Shown piece by piece: positions 42,249-51,076 of a stretch of DNA of 64,000 bases; the stretch's first letter is position 1, and each line of letters starts with the position of its first letter. The notes under the pieces were generated by a model, which ran no database searches, was not told the origin of the DNA, and was given only the letters and a program-made list of their open reading frames with translations. Position numbers and translations under genes: made by a program. This DNA comes from Pseudomonadota bacterium (GTDB lineage: Bacteria > Pseudomonadota > Gammaproteobacteria > Burkholderiales > Burkholderiaceae_C), in the NCBI GenBank assembly GCA_963205115.1, contig CAUJHV010000080.1, positions 56,179-120,178 of the forward strand, written 5' to 3'.

Positions 42249-43886
42249 ATGACCACTTCACGCCCGTCACCGTGGCCACCCCTGGCCGCCGGCATCCTCA
42301 CGCTCGCGGCCACGTCGGCAGCAGCCGCCGCAGCCGCGCTCGGTCAATGGCCGCTGGCCGGCGGCGCGGGTGCCGCCAGCCTGGCCTTGGCGGCTGGCCT
42401 GGCCGTGTTGTGGCGGCGCGGCTCGGCGGGTGAGTCGCAGTCGCAGGAGAAGGAAGAGCGTGCGCTGGCCTATGCCTGTGCGCTGGAGAACATCGCGTTC
42501 CCCGTGCGCATCGCCGATGCCGAAGGCAAGGTGATCTTCGTGAACAAGGAACTCGAGGGCATCCTGCACCGCGACGCCGCGGCCTTCAAGGCCGAGCAGC
42601 CGGCCTTCGACCCGGCACGCGTGGTGGGCGGCTCGATCGGCGTGTTCTATGCGGACCCCGAAGGCGCGGTGCAGCGTCTTCGCGCGCTGCGCAACCGTGC
42701 CAACACGGAATTGACGCTGGGCGGTCGTCGCTACGACGTCATCACCACGCCCATCATGACGCCGGACGGGCGCAGCCTGGGCACGGTGGGTCAATGGCGT
42801 GACATCACCGACCAGCGCGCGGCCGAATCCGAGCTGCAAGCTGTGGTCGGCGCCGCCACCGAGGGCGACCTCACCGCGCGCATGGCGCTCGATGGCAAGG
42901 GCGAGTTCCACCGCCAGCTCGGCAATCTGCTCAACGGGCTGCTGGAAAGCATCGCCCGCACGCTGACCGAGGTTCGTCGCTCGGCACAGCAAATGGCGCA
43001 AGCCAGTGGACAGCTGACGCAGACCTCGCAGAGCCTGTCGCAGGGCGCCTCGCAGCAGGCCGCCAGCGTGGAAGAGACGACCGCCTCGCTGCAGGAGATC
43101 GCCTCTTCTGTCAAGCAGAACGCCGAGAGCGCCAGCGTCACCGACGGCATGGCCACCAAGGCCGCCGGCGAAGCCATGGAAGGCGGCCAGGCCGTCAGCC
43201 AGACAGTGGACGCGATGAAGTCCATCGCCACGAAGATTTCGATCATCGACGACATCGCCTACCAGACCAACCTGCTCGCGCTGAACGCCGCCATCGAGGC
43301 CGCACGCGCCGGCGAACACGGCAAGGGCTTCGCCGTCGTGGCCGCCGAAGTGCGCAAGCTGGCCGAACGCAGCCAGGTCGCGGCGCAGGAAATCGGCTCG
43401 CTGGCCACGTCTTCGGTCGGCCTGGCCGAACGCGCCGGCAACCTGTTGTCGTCGATGGTGCCCAGCATCCACAAGACCAGCGAACTGGTGCAGGAAATCG
43501 CTGCCGCCTCCGGCGAGCAAAGCGATTCGGTCGGCCAGATCAGCGGTGCCATGGGCCACCTGTCGAGCACGACCCAACAGACCGCCAGCGCCTCCGAGCA
43601 GCTGTCGGCCACGGCCGAAGAGCTGTCGTCCCAGGCCACGCAATTGCAGGCGCTCGTCGCCCGCTTCACGCTGGCGGACGGCCACAGCGCCACGCGTCGC
43701 GCGCCGGCTGCGCCCGGCAGCAGGTCCGTGCGCCCGGCCGCCGCACCGCGCGGAACCACCGCGCGCCCGGCGCCTGCGGCGCGCCGCCCGTCCCAGTCCG
43801 CCAGCGCGGCCGGCATGACCAGCAGTCACAGCCTGGCGCCGGCTTCGCTGGACGAGATCGACGAAGCGGCCTTTACCGCCTTCTGA
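42249..43886 (+). CDS. methyl-accepting chemotaxis protein with membrane-anchored PAS domain
   Basis: A 545-residue receptor. Two closely spaced helices (about 10-30 and 36-54) leave almost no periplasmic part, so sensing must be cytoplasmic. A PAS domain follows (A-L-E-N-I-A-F-P-V-R-I-A-D-A-E-G-K-V-I-F-V-N-K-E, then Y-D-V-I-T-T-P-I-M-T-P-D-G and G-T-V-G-Q-W-R-D-I-T-D-Q-R). After a HAMP-like linker comes the shared signalling domain, an Ala/Pro/Arg-rich linker and the end E-I-D-E-A-A-F-T-A-F. It is the fourth tandem receptor. It probably senses an internal signal such as redox or a cofactor-bound ligand. Confidence 0.92.
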   Translation: MTTSRPSPWPPLAAGILTLAATSAAAAAAALGQWPLAGGAGAASLALAAGLAVLWRRGSAGESQSQEKEERALAYACALENIAFPVRIADAEGKVIFVNKELEGILHRDAAAFKAEQPAFDPARVVGGSIGVFYADPEGAVQRLRALRNRANTELTLGGRRYDVITTPIMTPDGRSLGTVGQWRDITDQRAAESELQAVVGAATEGDLTARMALDGKGEFHRQLGNLLNGLLESIARTLTEVRRSAQQMAQASGQLTQTSQSLSQGASQQAASVEETTASLQEIASSVKQNAESASVTDGMATKAAGEAMEGGQAVSQTVDAMKSIATKISIIDDIAYQTNLLALNAAIEAARAGEHGKGFAVVAAEVRKLAERSQVAAQEIGSLATSSVGLAERAGNLLSSMVPSIHKTSELVQEIAAASGEQSDSVGQISGAMGHLSSTTQQTASASEQLSATAEELSSQATQLQALVARFTLADGHSATRRAPAAPGSRSVRPAAAPRGTTARPAPAARRPSQSASAAGMTSSHSLAPASLDEIDEAAFTAF

Positions 43887-43928
43887 GGCGGCAAGACCAT
43901 CGACCACCTGACCACCACGAGAACCGCG

Positions 43929-44495
43929 ATGCAAGTAGCTGCTCCGCTGTCGCCTTCCCATGCATCGGCCGCTGCGGCTGCCGAGGCCGGCCAATCGCTG
44001 CTGCGCATGGCCGTGGGCACCGAGATCCTGTCTGTCCCGATCGAACACGTGCGCGAGATCCTGGAGGTCAGCCGGCTCACGCCGCTGCCGCGCACGCCCA
44101 GTTTCGTTCGCGGGGTGATGAACCTGCGCGGCGCCGTCGTGCCGGTGATCGACCTTCCCGCCCGCCTGGGCCTGCCGCCCACCGTGCTGAGCCGCCGCTC
44201 CTGCATCGTCGTGGTCGAGTCGCCCGACGCACCGCTGACCGAAGAAGCCACCGAAACGCTGGAAGAGGTCAGCGGCTCACTCGTCATCGGGCTGCTGGTG
44301 GACGCGGTGTACGAGGTGTTCGACACCACCGCGGCCCGCATCGAGGCGGTCCCGACGCTGGGCACGCGCATCGCGCCGGAAATGCTGGCCGGCATGACAC
44401 GCGCACGCGGAGAGGTGATCGGGATGTTGGCCCTGTCGCGCGTGCTCAGCCGCAGCGATCTGACGGACATGATCGCCCAGCATGCCAACCACTGA
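43929..44495 (+). CDS. cheW: chemotaxis coupling protein CheW
   Basis: A 188-residue CheW. The core reads L-L-R-M-A-V-G-T-E-I-L-S-V-P-I-E-H-V-R-E-I-L-E-V, then P-S-F-V-R-G-V-M-N-L-R-G-A-V-V-P-V-I-D-L, the signature of CheW-like domains. It joins receptors to CheA. It is slightly longer than E. coli CheW (167) because of a 25-residue N-terminal extension rich in Ala. It follows the receptors by 42 bases with C-A-C-G-A-G-A-A-C before the ATG. Confidence 0.94.
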   Translation: MQVAAPLSPSHASAAAAAEAGQSLLRMAVGTEILSVPIEHVREILEVSRLTPLPRTPSFVRGVMNLRGAVVPVIDLPARLGLPPTVLSRRSCIVVVESPDAPLTEEATETLEEVSGSLVIGLLVDAVYEVFDTTAARIEAVPTLGTRIAPEMLAGMTRARGEVIGMLALSRVLSRSDLTDMIAQHANH

Positions 44496-44529
44496 TGTCG
44501 AACGTCAGCCACACTTGTCGAGACCCGCG

Positions 44530-45330
44530 ATGAAAGCACTGTCCAAGAAGGCCTTCGATTCCGTCACGGCGATGTTCCACGACGTCTCGGGCATCCGCCT
44601 GGGCGAGCACAAGCTCGCGCTGGTCAGTGGGCGCCTGCAGCGCCTGGCGCAGGAAGCCGGCGAGAGTGATGTCGACCGCTACGTCGACCGCCTGCTCAAC
44701 GGCAGCTTCTCCGCCCAGGAGATGCGCCGCGTGATCGACCGCCTGACCACCAACGAGACCTACTTCTTCCGCGAGCCGCAGCACTTCGAGGATCTCGAAC
44801 GCCGCATCGCGCAGGCGCCGGCGAACCAGGAGATCGTGATCTGGAGCGCCGCCAGTTCGTCGGGTGAAGAGGCCTACAGCATTGCGATGGTGCTGGCCGA
44901 CAAGGCCGGCCGCCGACCCTGGCGCGTGATGGGCACCGACCTGTCCAGCACGATGGTGGCCGCTGCTCAGCGTGCGCTGTACCCGGTCGAACGCGCGCGC
45001 ATGGTGCCGCCGCCCTACCTGAAGAAGTACTGCCGCAAGGGCACGGGCAAGTACGAAGGCCACCTGCTGATCGCCCCGGAACTGCGCAACCGCGTGCACT
45101 TCAGCGAGGCCAACCTGATGCAGAAGCTGCCCGACCTGCCGCTGTTCGACGTGATCTTCCTGCGCAACGTGCTCATCTATTTCGAGAACGACGCCAAGGC
45201 GCAGATCGTGCGCCGCGTGCTCGGTCAACTCAAGCCCGATGGCGTGCTTTACACCGGCCACGCGGAATCGATCTCGATGCTGGATGTGCCCGTTCGTGCG
45301 CTGGGCACCGCCATGCACGGTCACGCCTGA
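44530..45330 (+). CDS. cheR: chemotaxis methyltransferase CheR
   Basis: About 266 residues. An N-terminal helical domain (K-A-F-D-S-V-T-A-M-F-H-D-V-S-G-I-R-L) is followed by the methyltransferase domain with N-E-T-Y-F-F-R-E-P, the SAM-binding W-S-A-A-S-S-S-G-E-E-A-Y-S-I-A, D-V-I-F-L-R-N-V-L-I-Y-F and G-H-A-E-S-I. It methylates receptor glutamates from S-adenosylmethionine. I take the ATG at 44530 since the leader C-G-A-G-A-C-C-C-G-C-G resembles that of cheW; an upstream ATG at 44482 would overlap cheW by 14 bases and has no ribosome site. Confidence 0.92.
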   Translation: MKALSKKAFDSVTAMFHDVSGIRLGEHKLALVSGRLQRLAQEAGESDVDRYVDRLLNGSFSAQEMRRVIDRLTTNETYFFREPQHFEDLERRIAQAPANQEIVIWSAASSSGEEAYSIAMVLADKAGRRPWRVMGTDLSSTMVAAAQRALYPVERARMVPPPYLKKYCRKGTGKYEGHLLIAPELRNRVHFSEANLMQKLPDLPLFDVIFLRNVLIYFENDAKAQIVRRVLGQLKPDGVLYTGHAESISMLDVPVRALGTAMHGHA

Positions 45331-45344
45331 CGCGGAGACACCTG

Positions 45345-46001
45345 TTGAGCGTATCCGCACCCCACACTTCGAAGGCGCACGGCATGCGCCGGTACGGCGC
45401 CTGGCATCTGGAGGCCCAGATGGGCCAGGACCTGGTCCTGATGCCAGGGCAGATGTACTTCGGCGGTCGTGCCGGCAATCTGCGCACGCTGCTGGGCTCG
45501 TGCCTGGCCATCACGCTGTGGCACCCCGGCCGCAAGATCGGCGGCATGTGCCACTTCCTGCTGCCCTCGCGCACGCGCAGGCCCGGCGAGCCGCTGGACG
45601 GCCGGTACGGCGACGAAGCCGTGGAAGCCATGATGGGCTTGCTGCAGCTGACGCAGACGAAGCCCTCGGACTACATCGCCCACATCTACGGTGGCGCGGA
45701 CACCATGCCCGAGGGCGGGGGCCTGCGCTTCAACGTCGGTGAACGCAACATCGAACAGGGCTGGAAACTGGTGGACCAGTACGGCTTCCAGCTCGAAGGG
45801 GTGGACGTCGGTGAAGACGTGCCACGAACCGTCACCCTGGACATCCCCAGCGGCGTCGTGGAGATGAAACGCGGCAGCGGACACGCGCCGCCTTTCGTGT
45901 CGCCACAGCCGCCGGCTCCCCCACTGGCGCCATCGCGCCTCGCTTCCGCCAACGCGCCCCTGGCCGCGGCGGGTCCCACCGGCCGCACGAGAAAAATCTG
46001 A
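45345..46001 (+). CDS. cheD: receptor glutamine deamidase CheD
   Basis: A 218-residue CheD. The catalytic set is clear: Thr48 and Cys53 in L-R-T-L-L-G-S-C-L-A-I-T and His70 in G-G-M-C-H-F-L-L-P. It deamidates receptor glutamines to methylatable glutamates, and in some species binds CheC; no cheC is present. The start is a TTG at 45345 with G-G-A-G seven bases upstream; a later ATG at 45384 is possible. The C-terminal 40 residues form a Pro/Ala-rich tail not seen in short CheD proteins. It ends one base before the cheB ATG. Confidence 0.9.
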   Translation: MSVSAPHTSKAHGMRRYGAWHLEAQMGQDLVLMPGQMYFGGRAGNLRTLLGSCLAITLWHPGRKIGGMCHFLLPSRTRRPGEPLDGRYGDEAVEAMMGLLQLTQTKPSDYIAHIYGGADTMPEGGGLRFNVGERNIEQGWKLVDQYGFQLEGVDVGEDVPRTVTLDIPSGVVEMKRGSGHAPPFVSPQPPAPPLAPSRLASANAPLAAAGPTGRTRKI

Positions 46002-46002
46002 C

Positions 46003-47097
46003 ATGAACACGCCTCTCGCACCTATCACGGCCATCGTGGTCGACGACAGCGCCGTTGTCCGCAAGCACCTCGCGGATCTGCTGACCGCCGGCGGCATCCA
46101 CGTCATCGCCACGGCCAGCGATCCGCTGTTCGCCTGGCCGAAGATGGCCGCGCAATGGCCCGACGTGGTCGTACTGGACGTCGAAATGCCGCGCATGGAC
46201 GGCATCAGCTTCCTGCGCAAGATCATGGCCGAGCGGCCCACGCCCGTCGTCATGTGTTCGACCCTCACCGTGGCCGGCGCGGAAACGACCATGCAGGCGC
46301 TGGCCGAAGGCGCGGTCTCGTTCGTGACCAAACCCAAGCTGGGCCTGCGCGACTTCCTCACCGACGAAAGCAACGGCCTGGTGGCTGCCGTGCGTGCGGC
46401 GGCGCGGGCTCGCGTGCAGACGCCGCGCCGCGCGCCGGCGGGCCCGGTGCCGGTCAAGGCGCCGCTGGCCGCGGCCGCGTCGACACACGCCATGGCCGAG
46501 ACCACCGACCGGCTGATCGCCATCGGCAGCTCGACCGGCGGCGTGCAATCCATCGAAACCCTGCTGACCGCCCTGCCCCGCACGACGCCGGGCATCCTGA
46601 TCGTGCAGCACATGCCCGAGAAGTTCACCGCTGCCCTGGCCACGCGGCTGAACGGCCTGTGTGCCATGGACGTGAAGGAAGCCGTCGACGGTGACCGCGT
46701 GCTGGACGGCCGGGTCCTGATCGCGCCCGGCGGCAGCCACATGCAGCTGCAGCGCAGCGGCGCGCGCTACGTCGTGACCGTGCGTGACGGCCCGCTGGTC
46801 AACCGCCACAAGCCGTCGGTGGATGTGCTGTTCCGCTCGGTCGCGCAGTGCGCCGGCGCGAATGCCGCCGGGCTCATCCTCACGGGCATGGGCGACGACG
46901 GTGCGCGCGGTCTGCTGGCCATGCGCCAGGCCGGCGCCGAAACCGTCGCACAGGACGAGGCGTCCTGCGTGGTTTTCGGCATGCCGCGCGAGGCGATCCG
47001 CATGGGTGCGGCCTGCGACGTGCTGGGGCTGGATTCGATGTCCAACTGGGTCGGACGCTGGGCGCTGCGCGCACGCTCGACGGCGCCATCCGCCTGA
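46003..47097 (+). CDS. cheB: chemotaxis methylesterase CheB
   Basis: A 364-residue two-domain protein. The receiver domain has Asp14-Asp15 and the phosphorylation site Asp59 (V-V-L-D-V-E-M-P-R-M-D-G). The methylesterase domain has the catalytic Ser in I-G-S-S-T-G-G (about 176), His203 in V-Q-H-M-P-E and the Asp in T-G-M-G-D-D-G-A-R-G. It removes receptor methyl groups once phosphorylated by CheA. It is the last gene before the terminator at 47130, so it closes the main chemotaxis transcript. Confidence 0.95.
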   Translation: MNTPLAPITAIVVDDSAVVRKHLADLLTAGGIHVIATASDPLFAWPKMAAQWPDVVVLDVEMPRMDGISFLRKIMAERPTPVVMCSTLTVAGAETTMQALAEGAVSFVTKPKLGLRDFLTDESNGLVAAVRAAARARVQTPRRAPAGPVPVKAPLAAAASTHAMAETTDRLIAIGSSTGGVQSIETLLTALPRTTPGILIVQHMPEKFTAALATRLNGLCAMDVKEAVDGDRVLDGRVLIAPGGSHMQLQRSGARYVVTVRDGPLVNRHKPSVDVLFRSVAQCAGANAAGLILTGMGDDGARGLLAMRQAGAETVAQDEASCVVFGMPREAIRMGAACDVLGLDSMSNWVGRWALRARSTAPSA

Positions 47098-47129
47098 GCC
47101 CGTTTCGGCTGCACGCAGCCACACCCATC

Positions 47130-47157
47130 AGGGCCGCCTCGAGCGGCCCTTTTTGTT
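47130..47157 (+). terminator. rho-independent terminator after cheB
   Basis: AGGGCCGC (47130-47137), loop CTCGA, GCGGCCCT (47143-47150), then TTTTTG. The stem is eight perfect GC-rich pairs followed at once by a T run. It lies 33 bases after the cheB stop and is the clearest intrinsic terminator in the window. Confidence 0.92.
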
Positions 47158-47283
47158 GGCGCCGCAGGCGCGGCACTGTCGCGCAGGGTTTGGGGGCCGT
47201 CAGGGCCGCACATCCGCGGACCGCCGCCCCGCCCCAAGGGCCAACATCCCCGGCAGCGCCCTTCTCTGGCGCACAGGACAGCC

Positions 47284-49743
47284 ATGACAACCTCCGCCTC
47301 GCCGATTCGCGGCTCGCATGCGCCAGGGCCGCTGCGCCGCATCTGGAAGAACTTCATCCGCCCGGGTGCGCGGCTCATGGGCAATCTGCGCCTGTCCGCC
47401 AAGCTGGTGCTGGTGCTCGTGGTCATGAGCGTGCCGGTGAGCGTACTGGTCTGGAAGACCTTCTCCGGCATCCACAACGAGCGCCTGGCCGTGCTGGCGG
47501 CTCGCGAAGGCACGGACCTGTCGGCGGCCGTGCTCGAGCTCTACAACGCGGTCCAGAACCTGCGCGACATCTCGGCGCAGGTGGCCGGCGGCGACAGGGA
47601 ACTGGCGCCCAAGCGCCAGGAATCGGTGGCGGCATTCGAGCGCCAGCTCGCGGCGGCGGACGCGGCCTTCAAGGCGGCCGAGCACGTGGACCTGCGCCAG
47701 CAGTGGTCGAAGCTGCATCCGAAGCTGGACCAACTCGTGCGCGAGATGCCGCAGATGGCGACGCTACCCATCATGGAGCAGTTCACGACGGCGCTGGACG
47801 ACACGCACCAGATGCTGCATGAGGTCGTCGATCGCGCGCGGCTGGCCGATCTTGGCGGCTCGGCCTCGCGGCGCCTGACGGGACTGCTGATCGACGGGGG
47901 CCTGCACATGGTCGAAGCCACCAGCGAGTTGCGCGTGCGGGGCGCCCTGCTGCTGGGCGCCAAGACCCAGGCCGACATCCGTGACCGTGCCGTGGCGGTG
48001 GGCTCGGCCTCGGCGCTGCATCGCGAACTGGTGCGGCTGGCCGTCGACATGCACGAGCTCGAAGAAGGTGGCGTCGTCGTGCCGGGCAGCTGGCCGGACG
48101 CCAAGCGGCACGTCGAGCACTTCGTGAACACCTCGATGCAGCAGCTCACGGCATGGCCGCTGGAAGCGGCCGCCCGGCCGCATTTCGACCTCGGCACCGC
48201 AGCGCTGTCGCCTTCGGTGGCGCTGCTGCGCGGCACCAACGACCGACTGCGCGAGATCTACATACGGCGCCACCAGGAGGTGCGTGGCGAGGCGATCACG
48301 CTCGCTGCCGCCTACTTCATCGGCACCGTGGTCCTGGCCTATCTGCTGGCTGCCTACTACATCTCGTTCCAGCACGCGCTGCGGCAGGTGTTGCGCGGCA
48401 TGCATGCCACTGCCGCCGGCGACCTGTCGCACCACCTGCTCATTCGCGGCCGCGACGAGCTGGCGGAAATCTCCAAGGCCTTCGACCGGATGAACGAGCG
48501 GCTGTCGAGTTCCACCTCGGAAATCCGCTCGCGTGCGGCGCGCGTCGACCTCGCCGGCCGGCAGGTCGCCGAAGGCAGCGCGCAACTGGCGCAGCGCACG
48601 GACGAACAGGCGCAGAGCGTGCGCAGCACGGCTGCCGCCATCGGGCAGATCACCGCGGCGGTCTCACAGAACGCCCAGGCGGCACGCGAGGTCGACGGCC
48701 TCACCGAGCGCCTGTTCGCACAGGCCGAGGCCGGCAATGCGGCGATGGCCGAAACCGTGGTTGCGATGGACGAGTTGCAGAACGCCTCGGCCCGCGTCAA
48801 CGATGTCGTGACCGTCATCGACGACGTCGCCTTCCAGACCGGCATGCTGGCACTGAATGCCGCCGTGGAAGCCGCCCGCGCGGGCGTGGCCGGCAAGGGC
48901 TTCGCCGTCGTCGCGGGCGAGGTGCGCCAGCTCGCGATGCGCTGCGCGGAATCGGCCGACGAGATCCGCCAGCTCATCACCGCATCGGGTCTGCAGGTGC
49001 AGGACTCCTCGAACAAGCTGCAGCACGTCAGCGTCTCGCTCGACACCCTGGTCAACGGCGTGCGCGAGGTCTCGGGCCAGCTGCGCGTCATCGCCACGGC
49101 CAGCACGCAGCAGAGCGCGGCGCTGGAGGACGTGGAGTCCAACATCGCGGCCCTGGAGTCGATCACCCGCGACAACGCCAGCCTGGTCGAGCAGTCGAAT
49201 GCATCGGCCAATACGCTGGTCGCGCAGGCCGACGCGCTGACCGGCACGGTGTCGCAGATGCGCCTGCGGCACGGTTCGGCCGACGAGGCCCGAGAGCTGG
49301 TCGAGCGGGCGCTGATCCACGCCAAGCGCGTGGGCCGCGCACAGGCCCTGAAGGAATTCAGCGAACCCTCCGGCCCCTGGGTCGACCGCGACCTGTTCGT
49401 CTTCTGCTTCGACAGACTCGGCACCATCGTGGCCAACGGCGGCAGCCCCGATCGCATCGGCAACAACGTGAACCTGCTCGAAGGCCTGCGCGGCACGCAC
49501 CACTCCGACCGCATGTGGGAGTGCGTGGACAGCGGTGGCGGCTGGGTGCGCTACGAAATGGTCCACCCGACCACGCGCCGCATGACAGTCAAGGAATCCT
49601 TTGTCTGCCCGCTGGACGACCAGACCCTGATCGGCTGCGGCAGCTTTGGCAGGGCCCGCGATGTGGACGAGGTCTCGACCAAGCCGGCCGGCCCGGTGGC
49701 CTGGTCACGCGCGCAGGAAACCAGCGCCGTCGCCCACTTCTGA
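47284..49743 (+). CDS. methyl-accepting chemotaxis protein with C-terminal cytoplasmic Cache domain
   Basis: An 819-residue receptor. Helix 1 (L-V-L-V-L-V-V-M-S-V-P-V-S-V-L-V-W) is followed by a helical periplasmic domain of about 270 residues, helix 2 (A-A-Y-F-I-G-T-V-V-L-A-Y-L-L-A-A-Y-Y), HAMP and signalling domains. The tip reads F-Q-T-G-M-L-A-L-N-A-A-V-E-A-A-R-A-G-V-A-G-K-G-F, with Gly for the usual Asn and V-A for the usual E-(Q/H). After the signalling domain is an sCache_2-like module of about 120 residues (A-L-K-E-F-S-E-P-S-G-P-W-V-D-R-D-L-F-V-F-C-F, G-G-G-W-V-R-Y-E-M-V-H-P-T-T, L-I-G-C-G-S-F). It lies beyond the terminator and has its own transcription start. Confidence 0.9.
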   Translation: MTTSASPIRGSHAPGPLRRIWKNFIRPGARLMGNLRLSAKLVLVLVVMSVPVSVLVWKTFSGIHNERLAVLAAREGTDLSAAVLELYNAVQNLRDISAQVAGGDRELAPKRQESVAAFERQLAAADAAFKAAEHVDLRQQWSKLHPKLDQLVREMPQMATLPIMEQFTTALDDTHQMLHEVVDRARLADLGGSASRRLTGLLIDGGLHMVEATSELRVRGALLLGAKTQADIRDRAVAVGSASALHRELVRLAVDMHELEEGGVVVPGSWPDAKRHVEHFVNTSMQQLTAWPLEAAARPHFDLGTAALSPSVALLRGTNDRLREIYIRRHQEVRGEAITLAAAYFIGTVVLAYLLAAYYISFQHALRQVLRGMHATAAGDLSHHLLIRGRDELAEISKAFDRMNERLSSSTSEIRSRAARVDLAGRQVAEGSAQLAQRTDEQAQSVRSTAAAIGQITAAVSQNAQAAREVDGLTERLFAQAEAGNAAMAETVVAMDELQNASARVNDVVTVIDDVAFQTGMLALNAAVEAARAGVAGKGFAVVAGEVRQLAMRCAESADEIRQLITASGLQVQDSSNKLQHVSVSLDTLVNGVREVSGQLRVIATASTQQSAALEDVESNIAALESITRDNASLVEQSNASANTLVAQADALTGTVSQMRLRHGSADEARELVERALIHAKRVGRAQALKEFSEPSGPWVDRDLFVFCFDRLGTIVANGGSPDRIGNNVNLLEGLRGTHHSDRMWECVDSGGGWVRYEMVHPTTRRMTVKESFVCPLDDQTLIGCGSFGRARDVDEVSTKPAGPVAWSRAQETSAVAHF

Positions 49744-49770
49744 CGCGCAGGTCGCGCGCCTGCCCGTGCA

Positions 49771-50964
49771 TCAGTCCGTCAGCGGCTGCCGCGCCTTCGG
49801 CACGCCGGCCGCGCTGGCCAGGGCTGAGCCCCGGGACGCACAGGCCCAGGACAGCACACCCGCCAGTGCCGCTGCGGCGTAGAGCCACGCAAAACCGGTG
49901 ACTTCGAGCAGCCAGCCGCCGCCCACGCCGCCCAGCACACCGGGCAAACCGTAGCCCAGCGTCGTGTACAGCGCCTGCCCGCGCCCGCGCAGGCGCGCCG
50001 GGAAGTGCTTGTGCAGCAGTTGCGTGCATGCCGCGTGGTGCGCCGCGAACGTGATCGCGTGCGAGATCTGCGTGACCACCAGCACCAGCACCCATCCCCC
50101 GGCCAGCGCCAGGGCGGCAAAGCGCAGCGCCGTGACAGCCGCTGCCACCTGCAGCCAGCGCCAGGGCGTCAGGCGATCGAACCAGCGCCCCTGCAGCCAG
50201 AAGAACAGGATCTCGAAGACGATCGACAGCGTCCAGAACAGGCCTACCGCCGCCTTGTCGAAACCCTCGGACTGCAGGAAGAGCGAGAAGAAGGCGTAGA
50301 GGCTGGTGTGCGCCAGCACGGTCAGGGCCACCGAGGCGAAGAACCAGCGCACCACCGGGTCGCGAAGCACCTGCAGCACGGCAGGCGGCGGGTTGTCGCC
50401 GCCGACGGCCTCGCGCCGCAAGGGCAGCCGCCAGACGGCAAACAGCAGCCCGGCATTGGCCACCACGACGACCACGGGAAACGAGGCCATGCCGCTGCGC
50501 TCGAGCAGCGCACCACCCGCCAGCGCCGTCAGCACGAAGCCCAGCGAGCCCCAGGCGCGCACGCGCCCGTAGCGGCCCGCATCGAAGGCATCGGCGCCAC
50601 CCATGTGGCGCGACAGGGCGGCCTCGGACAGCGGCACGATGGCGCCGTTGAAGGCAAACAGGAGCGCGATGGCCGTGGCCACCGGCCCGTAGTCGCGCGT
50701 CCACAGCAGGGCGCAGGCGCTGGCCACGGCGCCGACAGCGGCCACGCGCAGCAACCGTTCGCGCTGGCCGCTGTGGTCACCCAGCCAGCTCCAGACATAC
50801 GGCATCACCACGCGGGTCCAGGACTGCAGCGACGCGATCGAGCCGATGGCCAGCGTCGAAAAGCCCAGGCCCTGCAGCCACAGCGGCGAATACGGGTTGA
50901 ACAGGCCGATCGCCGCAAAGTAGGCAAACGACAGCGCGCCGAAATTGAACAAGGGCGCGGTCAT
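49771..50964 (-). CDS. MFS transporter, HcaT-like
   Basis: A 397-residue protein with about twelve membrane helices. It opens F-N-F-G-A-L-S-F-A-Y-F-A-A-I-G-L-F-N-P-Y-S-P-L-W-L-Q, with W-S-W-L-G-D-H-S-G-Q-R between helices 2 and 3 and R-Y-G-R-V-R-A-W-G-S-L-G-F later. These match the branch of the major facilitator family that includes the 3-phenylpropionate transporter HcaT. Substrate not known. It follows chorismate synthase by 112 bases on the same strand, an order often seen in betaproteobacteria. Confidence 0.87.
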   Translation of the reverse strand: MTAPLFNFGALSFAYFAAIGLFNPYSPLWLQGLGFSTLAIGSIASLQSWTRVVMPYVWSWLGDHSGQRERLLRVAAVGAVASACALLWTRDYGPVATAIALLFAFNGAIVPLSEAALSRHMGGADAFDAGRYGRVRAWGSLGFVLTALAGGALLERSGMASFPVVVVVANAGLLFAVWRLPLRREAVGGDNPPPAVLQVLRDPVVRWFFASVALTVLAHTSLYAFFSLFLQSEGFDKAAVGLFWTLSIVFEILFFWLQGRWFDRLTPWRWLQVAAAVTALRFAALALAGGWVLVLVVTQISHAITFAAHHAACTQLLHKHFPARLRGRGQALYTTLGYGLPGVLGGVGGGWLLEVTGFAWLYAAAALAGVLSWACASRGSALASAAGVPKARQPLTD

Positions 50965-51076
50965 CCGCGACCCTCCCTGACGATACGGGGCACTCGCCGG
51001 CGCAGCACCGGCGGTACCGGCGACGCGGCGTCAGCACCCGCTGTGCGGTGCCAGACGCTGCGACCCGGCAGCCGCT

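Noticed and set aside
42267..44048. 593-codon open frame opposite the fourth tandem receptor, and similar long frames opposite the other receptors
   Set aside because: These are mirror images of the repeated signalling domain and recur only because that domain recurs.
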